From contig CAYNYF010000032.1 in the NCBI GenBank assembly GCA_964401385.1, positions 1 to 42,791 on the forward strand: a stretch of DNA of 42,791 bases. The letters run 5' to 3'. How positions within the stretch are numbered: the stretch's first letter is position 1; the number at the start of each line of letters is the position of its first letter. Positions 1 to 8,972 of this stretch are shown here, one piece after another. Made by a program: the position numbers and the translations under genes. The notes beneath the pieces are model-generated. The model was not told where the DNA came from. It worked only from the letters and a program-made list of their open reading frames with translations, and did not search any database. The stretch comes from CAYNYF01 sp964401385. GTDB lineage: Bacteria; Planctomycetota; Phycisphaerae; SM23-33.

Positions 1-1266
1 GGGGTGGTGATCCTGGAGGTGCTGCACCTGTATCCGATCATGTACCTGAACGCGTCGGCCGCCCTGGCCAACGTCGATCCGACCATGGTCGAGGCCGCCC
101 GGAACCTGGGGGCGTCGCGGTGGACGACCTTCCGGCGGGTGGTGCTGCCTTTGATCCGTCCGGGGCTGTTCGCCGGCGGCACGATCGTCTTTATCTGGTC
201 CTTCACCGAGCTGGGCACGCCGCTGATGGTGGGCTATGAGGAGGTGCTGCCGGTGAAGATTTTTCACGGCCTGAACCAGTTGGAGACCTCCGCCAAGACC
301 TTCTCCATGGTGTTTGTGATGCTTTCGGCGTCGGTGGTGTTCTACGGCATGGGTAAGTTTCTCTTCGGGCGGCGGGCGGCGGCCACCATCGGCCGGGGGG
401 TCGGCGCGACCCTGCGCAGGCCGGGTCTGCTCGGCACCATCGGCATCTGGGCGGTCTTCGCACTGGTGACGCTGGTGGCGGTTGTCCCGCACGTGGGGGT
501 GGTGTTGATGGCCGTTGCGGAGCGCTGGACCGGCACCATCCTTCCCGAGAGCTACACGGGGCGGCACCTGCGAGAGGTCTTCACCCGCCCGGAGACCTGG
601 AACAGCATCGTCAACTCGTTCCGGTACGCCTCGCTGGCCACCGTCATCGACATCATCGCCGGTCTGGCGATCGCGTATCTGGTGGTCCGGCTGCGGGTTC
701 GGGGCCGGTCGGTGCTGGACTCGCTGGCCATGCTGCCGCTGGCCGTGCCGGGGCTGGTCGTCGCCAGCGGATACGTGGCGTTGACCAGCCCGGGGCTGCT
801 GCCGGGATGGCTGGGGAAACTGGTGGAGGGCATCGGGCCAAGACACGACCCGACGCTGATCCTGATCGTCGCCTACAGCATCCGCCGGCTGCCGTACGTC
901 GTCCGCAGCATCTCCGCCGGCTTGCAGCAGACCTCCGAGACGCTGGAGGAGGCCGCCCGCAACCTCGGCGCCGGCCCGCTGAAGAGCGTGCTTCGCGTCA
1001 CCGTTCCGCTGATTTCGGCGAACGTGCTGGCGGGGGCGATCCTGGCCTTTTCCTTTTCGATGCTGGAGGTGTCCGACTCGCTGATCCTGGCCCAGACGTC
1101 CGAGTTCTACCCGATTACCAAGGCGATCTACATTCTGGCCGGCCCGGCCGACGCGACCAACCTGGCGGCCGCCCTGGGCACCGTCGCAATGCTGATGTTG
1201 ACGGCCACACTGATTCTTGCCAACCTGTTGCTCGGCAAACGCCTGGGCGCGATGTTCCGGGTGTAG
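1..1266 (+). CDS. ABC transporter permease, two-domain (iron/thiamine/phosphonate type), 5' end missing
   Basis: This is the membrane permease of a binding-protein-dependent importer. The frame is open from base 1, so the N-terminus lies outside the window. Two EAA loops that would contact the ATPase are visible: EAARNLGAS...VLPLIRPG near residue 30 and EAARNLGAG...VPLISAN near residue 317. Hydrophobic segments surround both. Two fused permease halves in one chain is the arrangement of the FbpB/ThiP class, which imports Fe(III), thiamine or 2-aminoethylphosphonate; the substrate cannot be read from this fragment. The binding protein and ATPase are presumably upstream. A HAD phosphatase follows after about 70 bases and may be co-transcribed. 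Confident as a permease, not as to ligand. Confidence 0.88.
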   Translation, partial: GVVILEVLHLYPIMYLNASAALANVDPTMVEAARNLGASRWTTFRRVVLPLIRPGLFAGGTIVFIWSFTELGTPLMVGYEEVLPVKIFHGLNQLETSAKTFSMVFVMLSASVVFYGMGKFLFGRRAAATIGRGVGATLRRPGLLGTIGIWAVFALVTLVAVVPHVGVVLMAVAERWTGTILPESYTGRHLREVFTRPETWNSIVNSFRYASLATVIDIIAGLAIAYLVVRLRVRGRSVLDSLAMLPLAVPGLVVASGYVALTSPGLLPGWLGKLVEGIGPRHDPTLILIVAYSIRRLPYVVRSISAGLQQTSETLEEAARNLGAGPLKSVLRVTVPLISANVLAGAILAFSFSMLEVSDSLILAQTSEFYPITKAIYILAGPADATNLAAALGTVAMLMLTATLILANLLLGKRLGAMFRV

Positions 1267-1335
1267 CCGCGGGCAACCGTCAACGGCGAGCGGGCTGTTG
1301 CCTGTTTATTGCTGCCTGTCGCCTGGAGTGAGTGG

Positions 1336-2004
1336 ATGTTGGATGCGATGATTTTCGACTTCGACGGCGTGGTCGTGGATTCCGAGCCGATCCACCTGGC
1401 CGGCTTCCGCGCCGCCCTGGCCAAGCGCGGCATTGAGCTGAGCACGGAGGACTACTACAGCAAGTACGTCGGGTTCGACGATCACGACTGCTTCGCCACC
1501 GTTCTGGAAGACAACGGGCGGCGAGCCGATGAGGCGGAAATTGCGGTCATGACGGCCGAGAAGACCGTGCTGATCAAGAAGGCATTTGCCGAATCCATCC
1601 GGCCGCTGCCGGGGGCGCTGGAGTTGATGCGGGCGGTGCGTGCGGCCGGGGCCGGCGTGGCCATCTGCTCCGCCGGCTTGCGCGAAGAGATCGAGATTGC
1701 CGGCAGGGCCGTTGGGGCGCTGGAACTCGTGGACGTTCTGGTCTCGGCCGAGGACGTCTCGCGCGGCAAGCCCGACCCGGAAGGCTACAAGCTGGCGCTG
1801 CGTCTTCTGGGCCGGCTGCGACCGTCCCCGCCGGATCCGGCGGCCGTTTACGTCGTCGAGGACGCCCCGGCGGGGGCGGCGGCGGCCAAGGCGGTCGGCT
1901 GCAAGGTCATCGCCGTGACCAACTCCTATAACCGCGAGGCCCTCGGCCTTGCCGACGTCGTGGTCGACTCGCTGACCGAAATCTCACTGGAGGACCTGGC
2001 CTAG
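1336..2004 (+). CDS. HAD-superfamily hydrolase (beta-phosphoglucomutase/phosphatase-like)
   Basis: This is a predicted cytoplasmic phosphatase or phosphomutase of HAD subfamily I. All four HAD motifs are visible: motif I FDFDGVVVDSEP near residues 7-18 (nucleophile Asp and general acid Asp), motif II around ICSAGLR, motif III Lys in RGKPDPEGY, and motif IV VVEDAPAGAAAA. The ATG at 1336 was chosen because GGAG lies 7 bases upstream and because it puts motif I right at the N-terminus; the frame is open slightly further upstream. About 222 residues is normal for the family. The substrate is unknown. Its place behind a phosphonate/iron-type permease would fit a phosphatase acting on an imported phospho-compound, but that is inference. 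Confidence 0.88.
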   Translation: MLDAMIFDFDGVVVDSEPIHLAGFRAALAKRGIELSTEDYYSKYVGFDDHDCFATVLEDNGRRADEAEIAVMTAEKTVLIKKAFAESIRPLPGALELMRAVRAAGAGVAICSAGLREEIEIAGRAVGALELVDVLVSAEDVSRGKPDPEGYKLALRLLGRLRPSPPDPAAVYVVEDAPAGAAAAKAVGCKVIAVTNSYNREALGLADVVVDSLTEISLEDLA

Positions 2005-2080
2005 GCCGGCCTCGCCGCCAACTTCGGCAGGATCAGGAGCCGTCTCCGCCCGCCAAGGGCCGATCCGCAGGAGGATTGAA

Positions 2081-4312
2081 GTGACACAAGACAGGCACGA
2101 CCGCATCTTTCCGCTTCGTCGCCTCAATAGCTATCCGGGCAGCGAATGGCTGGACGCGACGTTCTGGCTGCCCAAGGCCGCCAACGCCGTCCGCCGCGTC
2201 TGGGCAATGCTGCCGGAAAGCTCGCCCACCATCTGCATCGACGACGCGAGGCTGGAGCCGGAGCGCGTCTGCAAAGGCCCGCCGCGGTGGATCGATTACG
2301 GGCGGGGGCGGCTTCAGACGCACTTTTCGCAGCTCCGCGTGGGCGGGATGAAGGTGGCCGAGTGCGCCGATTCGTATCTGCTCGTGACGGCGCGACTGGA
2401 TTTTTCGCCCGAAGGATGCACCCTCGACCAGGCCGAGCGGATGCTGTGGGGCCTCACCCGGCGCGACGCCGGCTCGACGACGCTCCGGCCTGGGCGACGG
2501 ACCGCGGGCCGGGGAGGTGAATTCTGTTGCACGTACTCGGCCGGGGCTGGGGGCCTGCCGGCCGGGGCGATGGTCCGCTTCACCGTGCCGCGCGCCTTCG
2601 ACCGCCCGCAGGCGGAAGACCCCGACTGCCCGGGATTCATCAAGATCGCCGGGGCCGACCGGCCGGTGTCCATCGCGGCCATAGAGGACTGCGTCGAGTC
2701 GCACACGCAGACGGACGTCCTCTGTCACCTGGACGACGGCCTTCAGAGCGGCGAGGGCTTTGAAGTCCGATACCGCTGCGACAAGGCGTTCCTGTATTCG
2801 AACCTGTTCCGGTGCGTCGACAGGTCGTACTGGTATTGCAAGACGCCACCCCTGTCGGTCGCGGCGGCGGTCTCGCGGGAACACCCCTTTGTCAGCCTGG
2901 CCGAGGAAAACGCTCACACCTTCGAATTCGTCGCCGGACCGGCCGAGCGGCTGCACCTGTTCCTCCCCGGGCGAAGATTCGCTTCCGAGGAGCTTTCTCT
3001 GCGGGGCCTCTTCACCGACCATTACCGCAACAGCCCGCCGACCGGGCCCGTCGACGCCGAGCTGGAGCTGTGGCTTGTCGGCGAAGCCCGGAAGGTTCCG
3101 CTGGGCACGCCCGCCGGGCGGTTCAGCGCCCGGCACCGGTTTGAAATCCCGCTGCCGGCGTTGCGGCCGGGGGTGTACCGGGCCTTTGCCCGCCGGTCCG
3201 GCGACGGCGGCGAACTGGCCCGAAGCAATCCGCTGGAGATCATCGCGGATGATTCCGGCCGCGAGCGCATCTACTGGGGCGAGATCCACGCCCACACGGA
3301 AATGAGCGACGGCTGCGGCGAGTATGGTCAACTGTACCGCCACGCCCGCCGGGAAGGCTGCCTGGACTTTGCCGCGGCCGCCGACCACGCCTGCTATTTT
3401 TCCGACAATCAGTGGCAGTGGATGCAGGACGTGACCAATTCCTGGAACGAGCCGGGCCGGTTCGTCACGCTGGTGGGCTACGAGTGGGCGGGTAAACAGC
3501 GCCACCGCAACGTGTACACCAGCCGCGATCGGCTGGAGCTGTTCCGCGGCATGTACGAACCCACCAGCAATCTCGACGTCGTCTGGCGGCATTTTCACGG
3601 TGACGAGGAGGTGGTCGGCGGCCCGCACGCGCCCCTGGCCCACGGGCTGATCTGGGCGTTCCACGATCCGGAAGTGGAGCGCTTCGTGGAAATGTATTCG
3701 ATGTGGGGAGCGAACGATTTCCGCGACGGCCCGCTTGCTCCGCTGTCCCTCAAGGCCGGCGACAAGGCTCGCGGGCTGACGGTCAACGAGCTGCTGGGGC
3801 AGGGGGCAAAACTGGGCTTCACCGGCGGGGGCGACTGCCACGAGGGCAGGGCGGGCTTCTCGGTGGAAGACCCGACCGGCCAGGGCACCACCACGCACAC
3901 GTTTGCGGCCGGGCTGGCGTATCGCTGCGGCATGACGGCCGCGGTCATGCCAAGACTGGACCGGAAATGCCTGATCCGGGCCATCAGGAACCGGCGGACC
4001 TACGCCACGACGGGCGCCCGGATACTGCTGGACTTCACGGTCGCCGGGGTCGCGATGGGCTCTGTGGGCCGGGCCGAACAGGCCGAGTGCCGCGCTGCCG
4101 TCCACGCCGTTGATCCCATCCGCGCCATGGAAATCGTCAAGGACGGAAACATCGCGTACTCGGCCGGCGCCGAGGGATTGGACGCCGCCGTCACCTGGAC
4201 GGACCCAGAGCCGCTGAGAGGGGAGCATTATTACTACCTTCGCGTCGTTCAGGCCGATGGGCAGATGGCCTGGTCCGGCCCGATATGGCTTCGCCGCGCG
4301 CCCGGGGAGTAG
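2081..4312 (+). CDS. PHP/DUF3604-like metal-dependent protein
   Basis: A 743-residue protein whose C-terminal half has metal-ligand motifs of PHP-type/DUF3604 proteins: YWGEIHAHTEMSDGCG near residues 397-412, an AAADHACYFSD segment near 435, VGYEW near 465 and GGGDCHEGR near 584. The N-terminal 390 residues look like beta-rich accessory domains and show no motif I recognise. The GTG start is set by an excellent AGGAGG seven bases upstream. No clear signal peptide is seen. DUF3604 proteins are widespread in planctomycetes and marine bacteria and are mostly uncharacterised; hydrolysis of a phosphoester or similar bond is only inferred from the fold. The 76-base gap after the HAD gene allows one transcript. 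Confidence 0.75.
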   Translation: MTQDRHDRIFPLRRLNSYPGSEWLDATFWLPKAANAVRRVWAMLPESSPTICIDDARLEPERVCKGPPRWIDYGRGRLQTHFSQLRVGGMKVAECADSYLLVTARLDFSPEGCTLDQAERMLWGLTRRDAGSTTLRPGRRTAGRGGEFCCTYSAGAGGLPAGAMVRFTVPRAFDRPQAEDPDCPGFIKIAGADRPVSIAAIEDCVESHTQTDVLCHLDDGLQSGEGFEVRYRCDKAFLYSNLFRCVDRSYWYCKTPPLSVAAAVSREHPFVSLAEENAHTFEFVAGPAERLHLFLPGRRFASEELSLRGLFTDHYRNSPPTGPVDAELELWLVGEARKVPLGTPAGRFSARHRFEIPLPALRPGVYRAFARRSGDGGELARSNPLEIIADDSGRERIYWGEIHAHTEMSDGCGEYGQLYRHARREGCLDFAAAADHACYFSDNQWQWMQDVTNSWNEPGRFVTLVGYEWAGKQRHRNVYTSRDRLELFRGMYEPTSNLDVVWRHFHGDEEVVGGPHAPLAHGLIWAFHDPEVERFVEMYSMWGANDFRDGPLAPLSLKAGDKARGLTVNELLGQGAKLGFTGGGDCHEGRAGFSVEDPTGQGTTTHTFAAGLAYRCGMTAAVMPRLDRKCLIRAIRNRRTYATTGARILLDFTVAGVAMGSVGRAEQAECRAAVHAVDPIRAMEIVKDGNIAYSAGAEGLDAAVTWTDPEPLRGEHYYYLRVVQADGQMAWSGPIWLRRAPGE

Positions 4313-4431
4313 CTCTCGCCGGGCTTGCCGGCGCGGGAAAACGTCTTGGCGTCCGCCGGATGCCCAGATCGCCACTGACCCCTGCGTCGTCGGGGACGGC
4401 GGACTGCCGGCCGAAGCCCGACGGAAAGGCT

Positions 4432-4459
4432 TTGCGAAAGCCCTTCGGGAGGGGATAAT
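4432..4459 (+). promoter_or_regulatory. Putative sigma70-type promoter for the secreted coiled-coil protein
   Basis: TTGCGA and GATAAT are separated by 16 bases, and the -10 ends about 40 bases before the ATG at 4500. Each box matches the consensus at four or five of six positions. Assigned by eye only. Confidence 0.35.
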
Positions 4460-4499
4460 GGCGCTGAGTGCTCTCCGACAGTGAGGAAAGGAGGCAACG

Positions 4500-5846
4500 A
4501 TGAGATTCCGAGCATTGGGAAGCTGTTTGGCATTTGGCTTCTTCGCGGTCGGCCTGGCCGGCCCGACGCTGGGACAGGTGGGGCCCAGAAGGGGCGACGA
4601 TGCGGCCCTCATGAGGGCGGAGATGAGGATGCTCACCAGCCTCGTCAGCAAACAGAACCAGCAGATCAAGGCGCTGGACAAGCAGATCGCCGCTCTGGCT
4701 TCCGACTTGAGGCAGCTTACGCAATTGTGCAAGCAGATCAGCGAGGCGCAGGCGAAGCTGGCCCAGACCCCAAGGCCCGCACCCGTGCCCACGCCGGGTC
4801 CTCTTCCGGCGCGAGCAGCGGCACCCACGCCCCCGCTTCGGCCGGGGACTGCGCCGGTGGTGCGGGCGGCTCCCAAGCCGGTGGAAAGGCCCAAGGCGGA
4901 TTTCGGCGGCATCGCCAGCCTGTTGAACGCGATTCCGGTCAACTTGTTGAGCCCGAGCACGGGAGCGGGCGCTGCGCGGCGGACAGAGCTGGCCGAACGA
5001 ACGAGCCTTCGACATGCCGGGAAAACGCTTGTCGCCGAGATCGTAGTCGCCTCGGTTCAGCCCGGCGCGAAAGGCGCGGTCGAGGTCACCGGCACGGCCA
5101 ACGCCCATCGCAGGAACAAGATGGTCAAGTGCAGCCTGCTTGCCGCTTTCGCCCCAGGTGAAGGGGCCAAACTGAAGGAGGTCGCTCCCGGCCAGTCGAT
5201 TCTTGTGATCGGAAACGTGGCCGAGCTGCAACCCAGCCAGGCCGGCGGCTCAGACTTCAGGATCAGCTTGTCCAAGTCCCGCCTTGTCAGCGTGGGCTCG
5301 GCCGCACGGGCCGCGACTCCGCGGGCGCCGACGCTGACCGTTACGACCGCGGACCTGCCAAAGGAGAAGTTCGCGTCCATCGACGCCATGATGCGCAAGA
5401 TTCCGAGGGAGTACACGCCGCGTCCGTCTGATGCAGCGGACGTGCTCGCTCGAAGGAAGGCCCAACTCGAGGCGTGGTTTCAGCGCGAACTGGTCGGCAG
5501 CGTCCTGAGAGCGAAAGCAGCGGTGTCGGGCGCTCCCGTTTCCGGAGCCGGCGCGGTCGTCGTTCAGCTCAAGCATGGCCCGCCTGAATTCCAAACTCGG
5601 TCCCGTTGCGACCTGAAGGCAAGCTTCTCGGGCGGGGAGGGGGCCAAGGCCATGAAGCTCGCCGTTGGATCGCACCTTGAAATGCTTGGGACCGTCACCG
5701 CGGTGCGGTCGGTCCAGGGCGGACGCGACCTGGCGCTGCGAATGGAGTTGAACAACTGTCACGTGGTGTCTTCGGGCCCGGGCACCGGCGCTAGGGGCAA
5801 GTATCGCATGCCGTCCAACATGCCGCGCCCTCAAGGACGGCCGTGA
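4500..5846 (+). CDS. Secreted coiled-coil protein with two repeated OB-like modules
   Basis: A 448-residue exported protein of unknown function. An N-terminal signal peptide (about residues 1-25, ending near GPTLGQ) is followed by a heptad-rich segment (about 35-85, with SKQNQQIKALDKQIAAL) that should form a coiled coil, then a Pro/Ala linker. Two modules follow, near 175-265 and 320-435. Both run through a beta-rich stretch with 'C-L-A-F-GEGAK' and 'G-V', and both end in an L-rich strand plus V(V)S. This looks like an internal duplication of a small barrel similar to OB-fold (tRNA_anti-like) domains; the fold is my inference. The start is clear: AGGAGG lies 5 bases before the ATG. Confidence 0.7.
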   Translation: MRFRALGSCLAFGFFAVGLAGPTLGQVGPRRGDDAALMRAEMRMLTSLVSKQNQQIKALDKQIAALASDLRQLTQLCKQISEAQAKLAQTPRPAPVPTPGPLPARAAAPTPPLRPGTAPVVRAAPKPVERPKADFGGIASLLNAIPVNLLSPSTGAGAARRTELAERTSLRHAGKTLVAEIVVASVQPGAKGAVEVTGTANAHRRNKMVKCSLLAAFAPGEGAKLKEVAPGQSILVIGNVAELQPSQAGGSDFRISLSKSRLVSVGSAARAATPRAPTLTVTTADLPKEKFASIDAMMRKIPREYTPRPSDAADVLARRKAQLEAWFQRELVGSVLRAKAAVSGAPVSGAGAVVVQLKHGPPEFQTRSRCDLKASFSGGEGAKAMKLAVGSHLEMLGTVTAVRSVQGGRDLALRMELNNCHVVSSGPGTGARGKYRMPSNMPRPQGRP

Positions 5847-5927
5847 GGCCCTCTCACCCGGGGCCTGTCCCAATCAATCCCCAGCCGGGGCGGGCCTGCT
5901 AGGCGGGGCACGGCCGAGGTCGTCGGC

Positions 5928-6221
5928 CTATGCCCGGACGCGGCTTTCCGCGACGTAGCGGCCCGGGCTGACACGCCCGTTCTGACGAGACCTGGTCGCT
6001 CGCTCCGTGGCCCTGGTTCTGCGGGCCAGTTTGGCGAACTTGGCGCCGGTGAGCGAGACAGGGCGATAGTAAGCCTCCAGCACGGATGTGTCGTTCCGCC
6101 CTCGACAGCGTCCCCTGTCCCATTCCGACTTGGGATCCAGCCCGGCCGCACAGATCGTTCGCATGTTCAAGCGGCATCCCTTGCACTTACCCACGGGTCG
6201 TCCGGCAGCATGGTGCTTCAT
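5928..6221 (-). CDS. Small four-cysteine protein (97 aa), putative metal binding
   Basis: The N-terminal 40 residues carry C13-x2-C16-x7-C24-x14-C39 in a basic context (GKCKGCRLNM, WDRGRC). This spacing suits a small zinc or iron-sulfur site. The remaining half is very rich in Arg and Ala and looks disordered or nucleic-acid binding. The ATG at 6221 is preferred because GGAGG sits 8 bases upstream; an in-frame ATG at 6236 falls inside the leader next to that site. A promoter with an extended -10 lies about 35 bases upstream. I do not recognise a named family. The gene is convergent with the secreted protein that ends at 5846. Confidence 0.6.
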   Translation of the reverse strand: MKHHAAGRPVGKCKGCRLNMRTICAAGLDPKSEWDRGRCRGRNDTSVLEAYYRPVSLTGAKFAKLARRTRATERATRSRQNGRVSPGRYVAESRVRA

Positions 6222-6254
6222 GCTTAATTCCTCCATGAAATGGCGACCGCTAAA

Positions 6255-6284
6255 ATTATACCACATCGGCTCCCGGCACGTCCA
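6255..6284 (-). promoter_or_regulatory. Promoter of the four-Cys protein gene (extended -10)
   Basis: Read on the minus strand, TGGACG is followed by 18 bases and TATAAT, with TGG just before the hexamer making a TGn extended -10. The -10 lies 33 bases upstream of the ATG at 6221. Confidence 0.5.
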
Positions 6285-6658
6285 GAATCGTGGACGTTCG
6301 GGCCGGCAGCGGCGACCTCCCGGCCCGCTTCTTCCTGTATTCGAAAATCGGACCGTCAGGTGGAATTTCCTCAGCGGAAATGTTGCCAGCGACAGACAAG
6401 AGAGCCCGCCATTGGCCCGCCCGCCAGACCGACGAGGAATACCTGGTCGGGATCGCCCGCCGGCACGCACAATCCGTGGAGTCGATGCCCGGCAGATCGT
6501 CGCGCGCCCGGCCGCGCGGGCCCCGCGGCGGCAGCTTGCCCCGCCGTGGCGGCTGCTGATTCAGATATCGCTGGTCGCGCCGATTACGGCAATTATGGTC
6601 GGGGTATGGCCGCTGATGCGGGGCGATTGACGTCCCCGGGGCGGCGCGGCGGCCCCGG
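6285..6658. other. Intergenic stretch, no supported gene
   Basis: About 370 bases between the promoter of the four-Cys gene and the end of nikR. One frame near 6540-6630 encodes a hydrophobic run (LLIQISLVAPITAIMVGVW), but its upstream part is low-complexity Arg/Pro/Ala and there is no start with a ribosome site. I call nothing here. Confidence 0.4.
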
Positions 6659-7069
6659 TCAGATCTTCCAGCTCAGCAGGGCCAGCTTTCCGGCCTTTAC
6701 CCCCTTGGTGGCGGAAATGGCGTCGCTGATCCGGCGGAGCTGCCGGGCCGTCCCCTGCATGATGATCACCTCCAGGCAATTCTGGTGGTCCAGGTGTACG
6801 TGCTGGCTGCAAAGTATGGCGTGATGTTGGGCGTGCTGGAGTTCGGTCAATTGTTGGGCGAGCTCGCGTCGCTCGTGCTCGTAGATGATCGACAAGGTGG
6901 CCAGCACCCGAGCGATGGGGTTTTCCCATTCCGCCGCCACCAGGGCCGAGCGTATCAGGTCGCGGACCGCTTCGGACCGGTTGCCGTAGCCCTTGTGGGC
7001 CATCCACCTGTCGAAGTCCCCCAGCAATTTCCGGCCGATTGCCAGCGTCGTTCGCGTGAGCTCGCTCAT
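6659..7069 (-). CDS. nikR: Nickel-responsive transcriptional regulator NikR
   Basis: A ribbon-helix-helix repressor that binds Ni(II) and represses nickel uptake genes. The N-terminal DNA-binding part (TRTTLAIGRKLLGDFDRWM, then GYGNRSEAVRDLIRSAL) is followed by an ACT-like C-terminal domain. Ligands equivalent to E. coli His76, His87, His89 and Cys95 are present as H79, H90, H92 and C98 (HVHLDHQNCLEV). The length of 136 residues is typical. It lies 60 bases behind the FAD oxidoreductase on the same strand and may share its transcript. No nickel transporter, hydrogenase or urease gene is in the window, so its target is unknown. The upstream ribosome site is weak. Confidence 0.93.
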   Translation of the reverse strand: MSELTRTTLAIGRKLLGDFDRWMAHKGYGNRSEAVRDLIRSALVAAEWENPIARVLATLSIIYEHERRELAQQLTELQHAQHHAILCSQHVHLDHQNCLEVIIMQGTARQLRRISDAISATKGVKAGKLALLSWKI

Positions 7070-7106
7070 ACTTTCCGTCCCGTCGTCTCGTGGACCCGAA
7101 GCCCCC

Positions 7107-7124
7107 GCGCCCGCCGGCGGGCGC
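7107..7124 (-). terminator. Perfect GC hairpin between the oxidoreductase and nikR
   Basis: GCGCCCGCC is followed directly by GGCGGGCGC, an 18-base perfect palindrome starting 5 bases past the oxidoreductase stop codon. There is no T-run, so it may attenuate transcription or protect a 3' end rather than act as a full terminator. Confidence 0.35.
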
Positions 7125-7129
7125 CGGTT

Positions 7130-8890
7130 TCAATCCACGTAAGCGGCAAAGAGCCTCATCGATTCTGCGCCCCACGTTTTCTCGATCCGCAGGCGGATCG
7201 CCTCGGCCCGGCGGGCCAGCGGCACTCGGATCAGCCGCTGATAGTTGCCCCGGACGGCCGCGGCGGCGGACCATTTCCCGTCGGCGAGCACCTCCACGCG
7301 GAAATCGGCCAGCAGCGTCTCCGGCGGGGCGGTCAGCGAGGTGCTGGCGTCGCCCCAGTAGCTCATCTGGACCTGCTGGTCCAAGGCGCTGTCGGCGATG
7401 AGGGACAGCCTCTCGGCCGCGGTGGGGGCCGGGAAGTGCATTTCCAACGTGTCGCCGACGCGGCAGCGCCAGGCGTGGTCGTCGCCGCCGACGGGCCGGT
7501 TGACCCCGTCGCGGAGGGCCGCCGGGTCGCCGGCGGAGGCCTTCAGCTTCGCCCGCATGGTCGCCTCGGAGAACTCCTGGCGGATGCCCGGCAGGTAGGC
7601 GTCGTCGGCCAGCAGCATCTGTTGAAGCAGTTCGATTTTCCCGGCCACGTCGGCCGGGGCGATGCCGCGCCGCGCGGCCAGGGCCGCGGCCGTGCCCGCC
7701 GCCTGACCCATCACGCTGGCCGTGCCCATCACCCGCGTCGACGACATCGCGATGTGCGTGCAACTGGCGCAGCGCCCCGCGAACAGCAGGTTCTCCAGGT
7801 CCCGCGCCACCAGCACGCCGTAGGGAATGCCGTAGGGCACCGGTGGGTCGCCGTGGTAGGCCGGCTTGCGGGAGAGCACCCCGACGCCGAAACCGGCCGG
7901 CGGGTGCTCGTCGATCGTCCAACCGCCATAGGCGATCATGTCGGGGAACTTACCCCCGGACATCACCTCGTCCTGCGTGAGCACGTGGCGGCCAACGTAG
8001 CGACGGGATTCGCGCTTGGCCGGCAGGAACTGCACCCACTCCAGGGCCCAGGTCTCGGCGCCGTGGTCGCCGCGGTTCTTGATGTGATCCCACACGCCGT
8101 ACAGGGTCGCCAGCAGCTCGTCGCGGACCTTCTCGGTGTCGGCGATGCCGTCGTGCAGCCCGCCCAGCTCGGTCCACCAGTAGCCCTGCCGGACGGTCCC
8201 CGCCGGTGCGTCGGCCGGCCAGGTGTGCCCGCCGGGCAGGTCCTCGCAGCGATCGTAGCGGCACGCCCACGCCGGCGGACGGAAGGGCTGGGGCGTCTCG
8301 TGCTTGCGGGCGGCGAAGGCCAGCGTCATGCCCATCGTGCCGAAGTCCGGCTTCTCCGGCGCCAGCGACTCGCCGTGCTCGTCGCGGCCCTCCCGGCCCA
8401 TGCGGAAGGCCGCCCCGCTCAGAGGCGCCAGGATGGCGTCGCCGCTGGCGTCGATGAAGATCTTCGCCCGCACCGTATGGTAGGTCTGCGTCGTGGTCTG
8501 CCAGCCGGTGACCGAGACGATTCCGGCCCCGTCGATCTCGGCGTCCAGGCAGGAGCAGTTCAGAAGCAGCGTCAGCCGTTCGGCCCGCCGGGCCGCGTCG
8601 TACAGGATCGTGTCCCAGACGCTGAAGCTGCGATGGGGGTTCCACCGCAGGTTGGCCAGCCGCAGCTCCTCCAGGATGCCCGTCTCGCGGACGTTGGCGA
8701 TGTGGTTGTGCCGGTCGGCTCCGCAGATGTGGACGCGGCACTCGCTGGAGGCGTTGCCGCCCAGCACCGGCCGATCGTGCATGAGGACGACGTTCGCCCC
8801 GTTCCTGGCGGCCGCCAGCGCCGCCGCCAGCCCCGCCATGCCCCCGCCGACCACACACACGTCCGTTTCTTCAGCGGCCTGCCAGGTCAT
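7130..8890 (-). CDS. FAD-dependent oxidoreductase (FAD_oxidored family)
   Basis: A 586-residue flavoprotein. The N-terminal Rossmann motif is VCVVGGGMAGLAAALAAARNG at residues 11-31, followed by PVLGGNASSE, the usual second dinucleotide-contact segment of this family. GGHTW, FIDASGDA and LLFAGRCASCTHIAMSS-type segments further along match the FAD-binding domain. The C-terminal 130 residues form a separate beta-rich domain. The family is abundant in planctomycetes and usually sits near polysaccharide-degradation genes; substrates are mostly unknown. There is no signal peptide, so it should be cytoplasmic. The ATG at 8890 has AGGAG 6 bases upstream. A TACAAT hexamer (8922-8927, minus) could be its -10, without a good -35. 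Confidence 0.85.
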   Translation of the reverse strand: MTWQAAEETDVCVVGGGMAGLAAALAAARNGANVVLMHDRPVLGGNASSECRVHICGADRHNHIANVRETGILEELRLANLRWNPHRSFSVWDTILYDAARRAERLTLLLNCSCLDAEIDGAGIVSVTGWQTTTQTYHTVRAKIFIDASGDAILAPLSGAAFRMGREGRDEHGESLAPEKPDFGTMGMTLAFAARKHETPQPFRPPAWACRYDRCEDLPGGHTWPADAPAGTVRQGYWWTELGGLHDGIADTEKVRDELLATLYGVWDHIKNRGDHGAETWALEWVQFLPAKRESRRYVGRHVLTQDEVMSGGKFPDMIAYGGWTIDEHPPAGFGVGVLSRKPAYHGDPPVPYGIPYGVLVARDLENLLFAGRCASCTHIAMSSTRVMGTASVMGQAAGTAAALAARRGIAPADVAGKIELLQQMLLADDAYLPGIRQEFSEATMRAKLKASAGDPAALRDGVNRPVGGDDHAWRCRVGDTLEMHFPAPTAAERLSLIADSALDQQVQMSYWGDASTSLTAPPETLLADFRVEVLADGKWSAAAAVRGNYQRLIRVPLARRAEAIRLRIEKTWGAESMRLFAAYVD

Positions 8891-8972
8891 CTTCGACTCC
8901 TCTCAGCGGTCGATGGAGGAGATTGTAGCCATTTGCGGCGTGGTTGCGAGACGATAGGGCCTCTTCGCCGTC

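Noticed and set aside
6540..6630. Small membrane protein in the gap before nikR
   Set aside because: One hydrophobic run only, no credible start or ribosome site, and the upstream part of the frame is low complexity.
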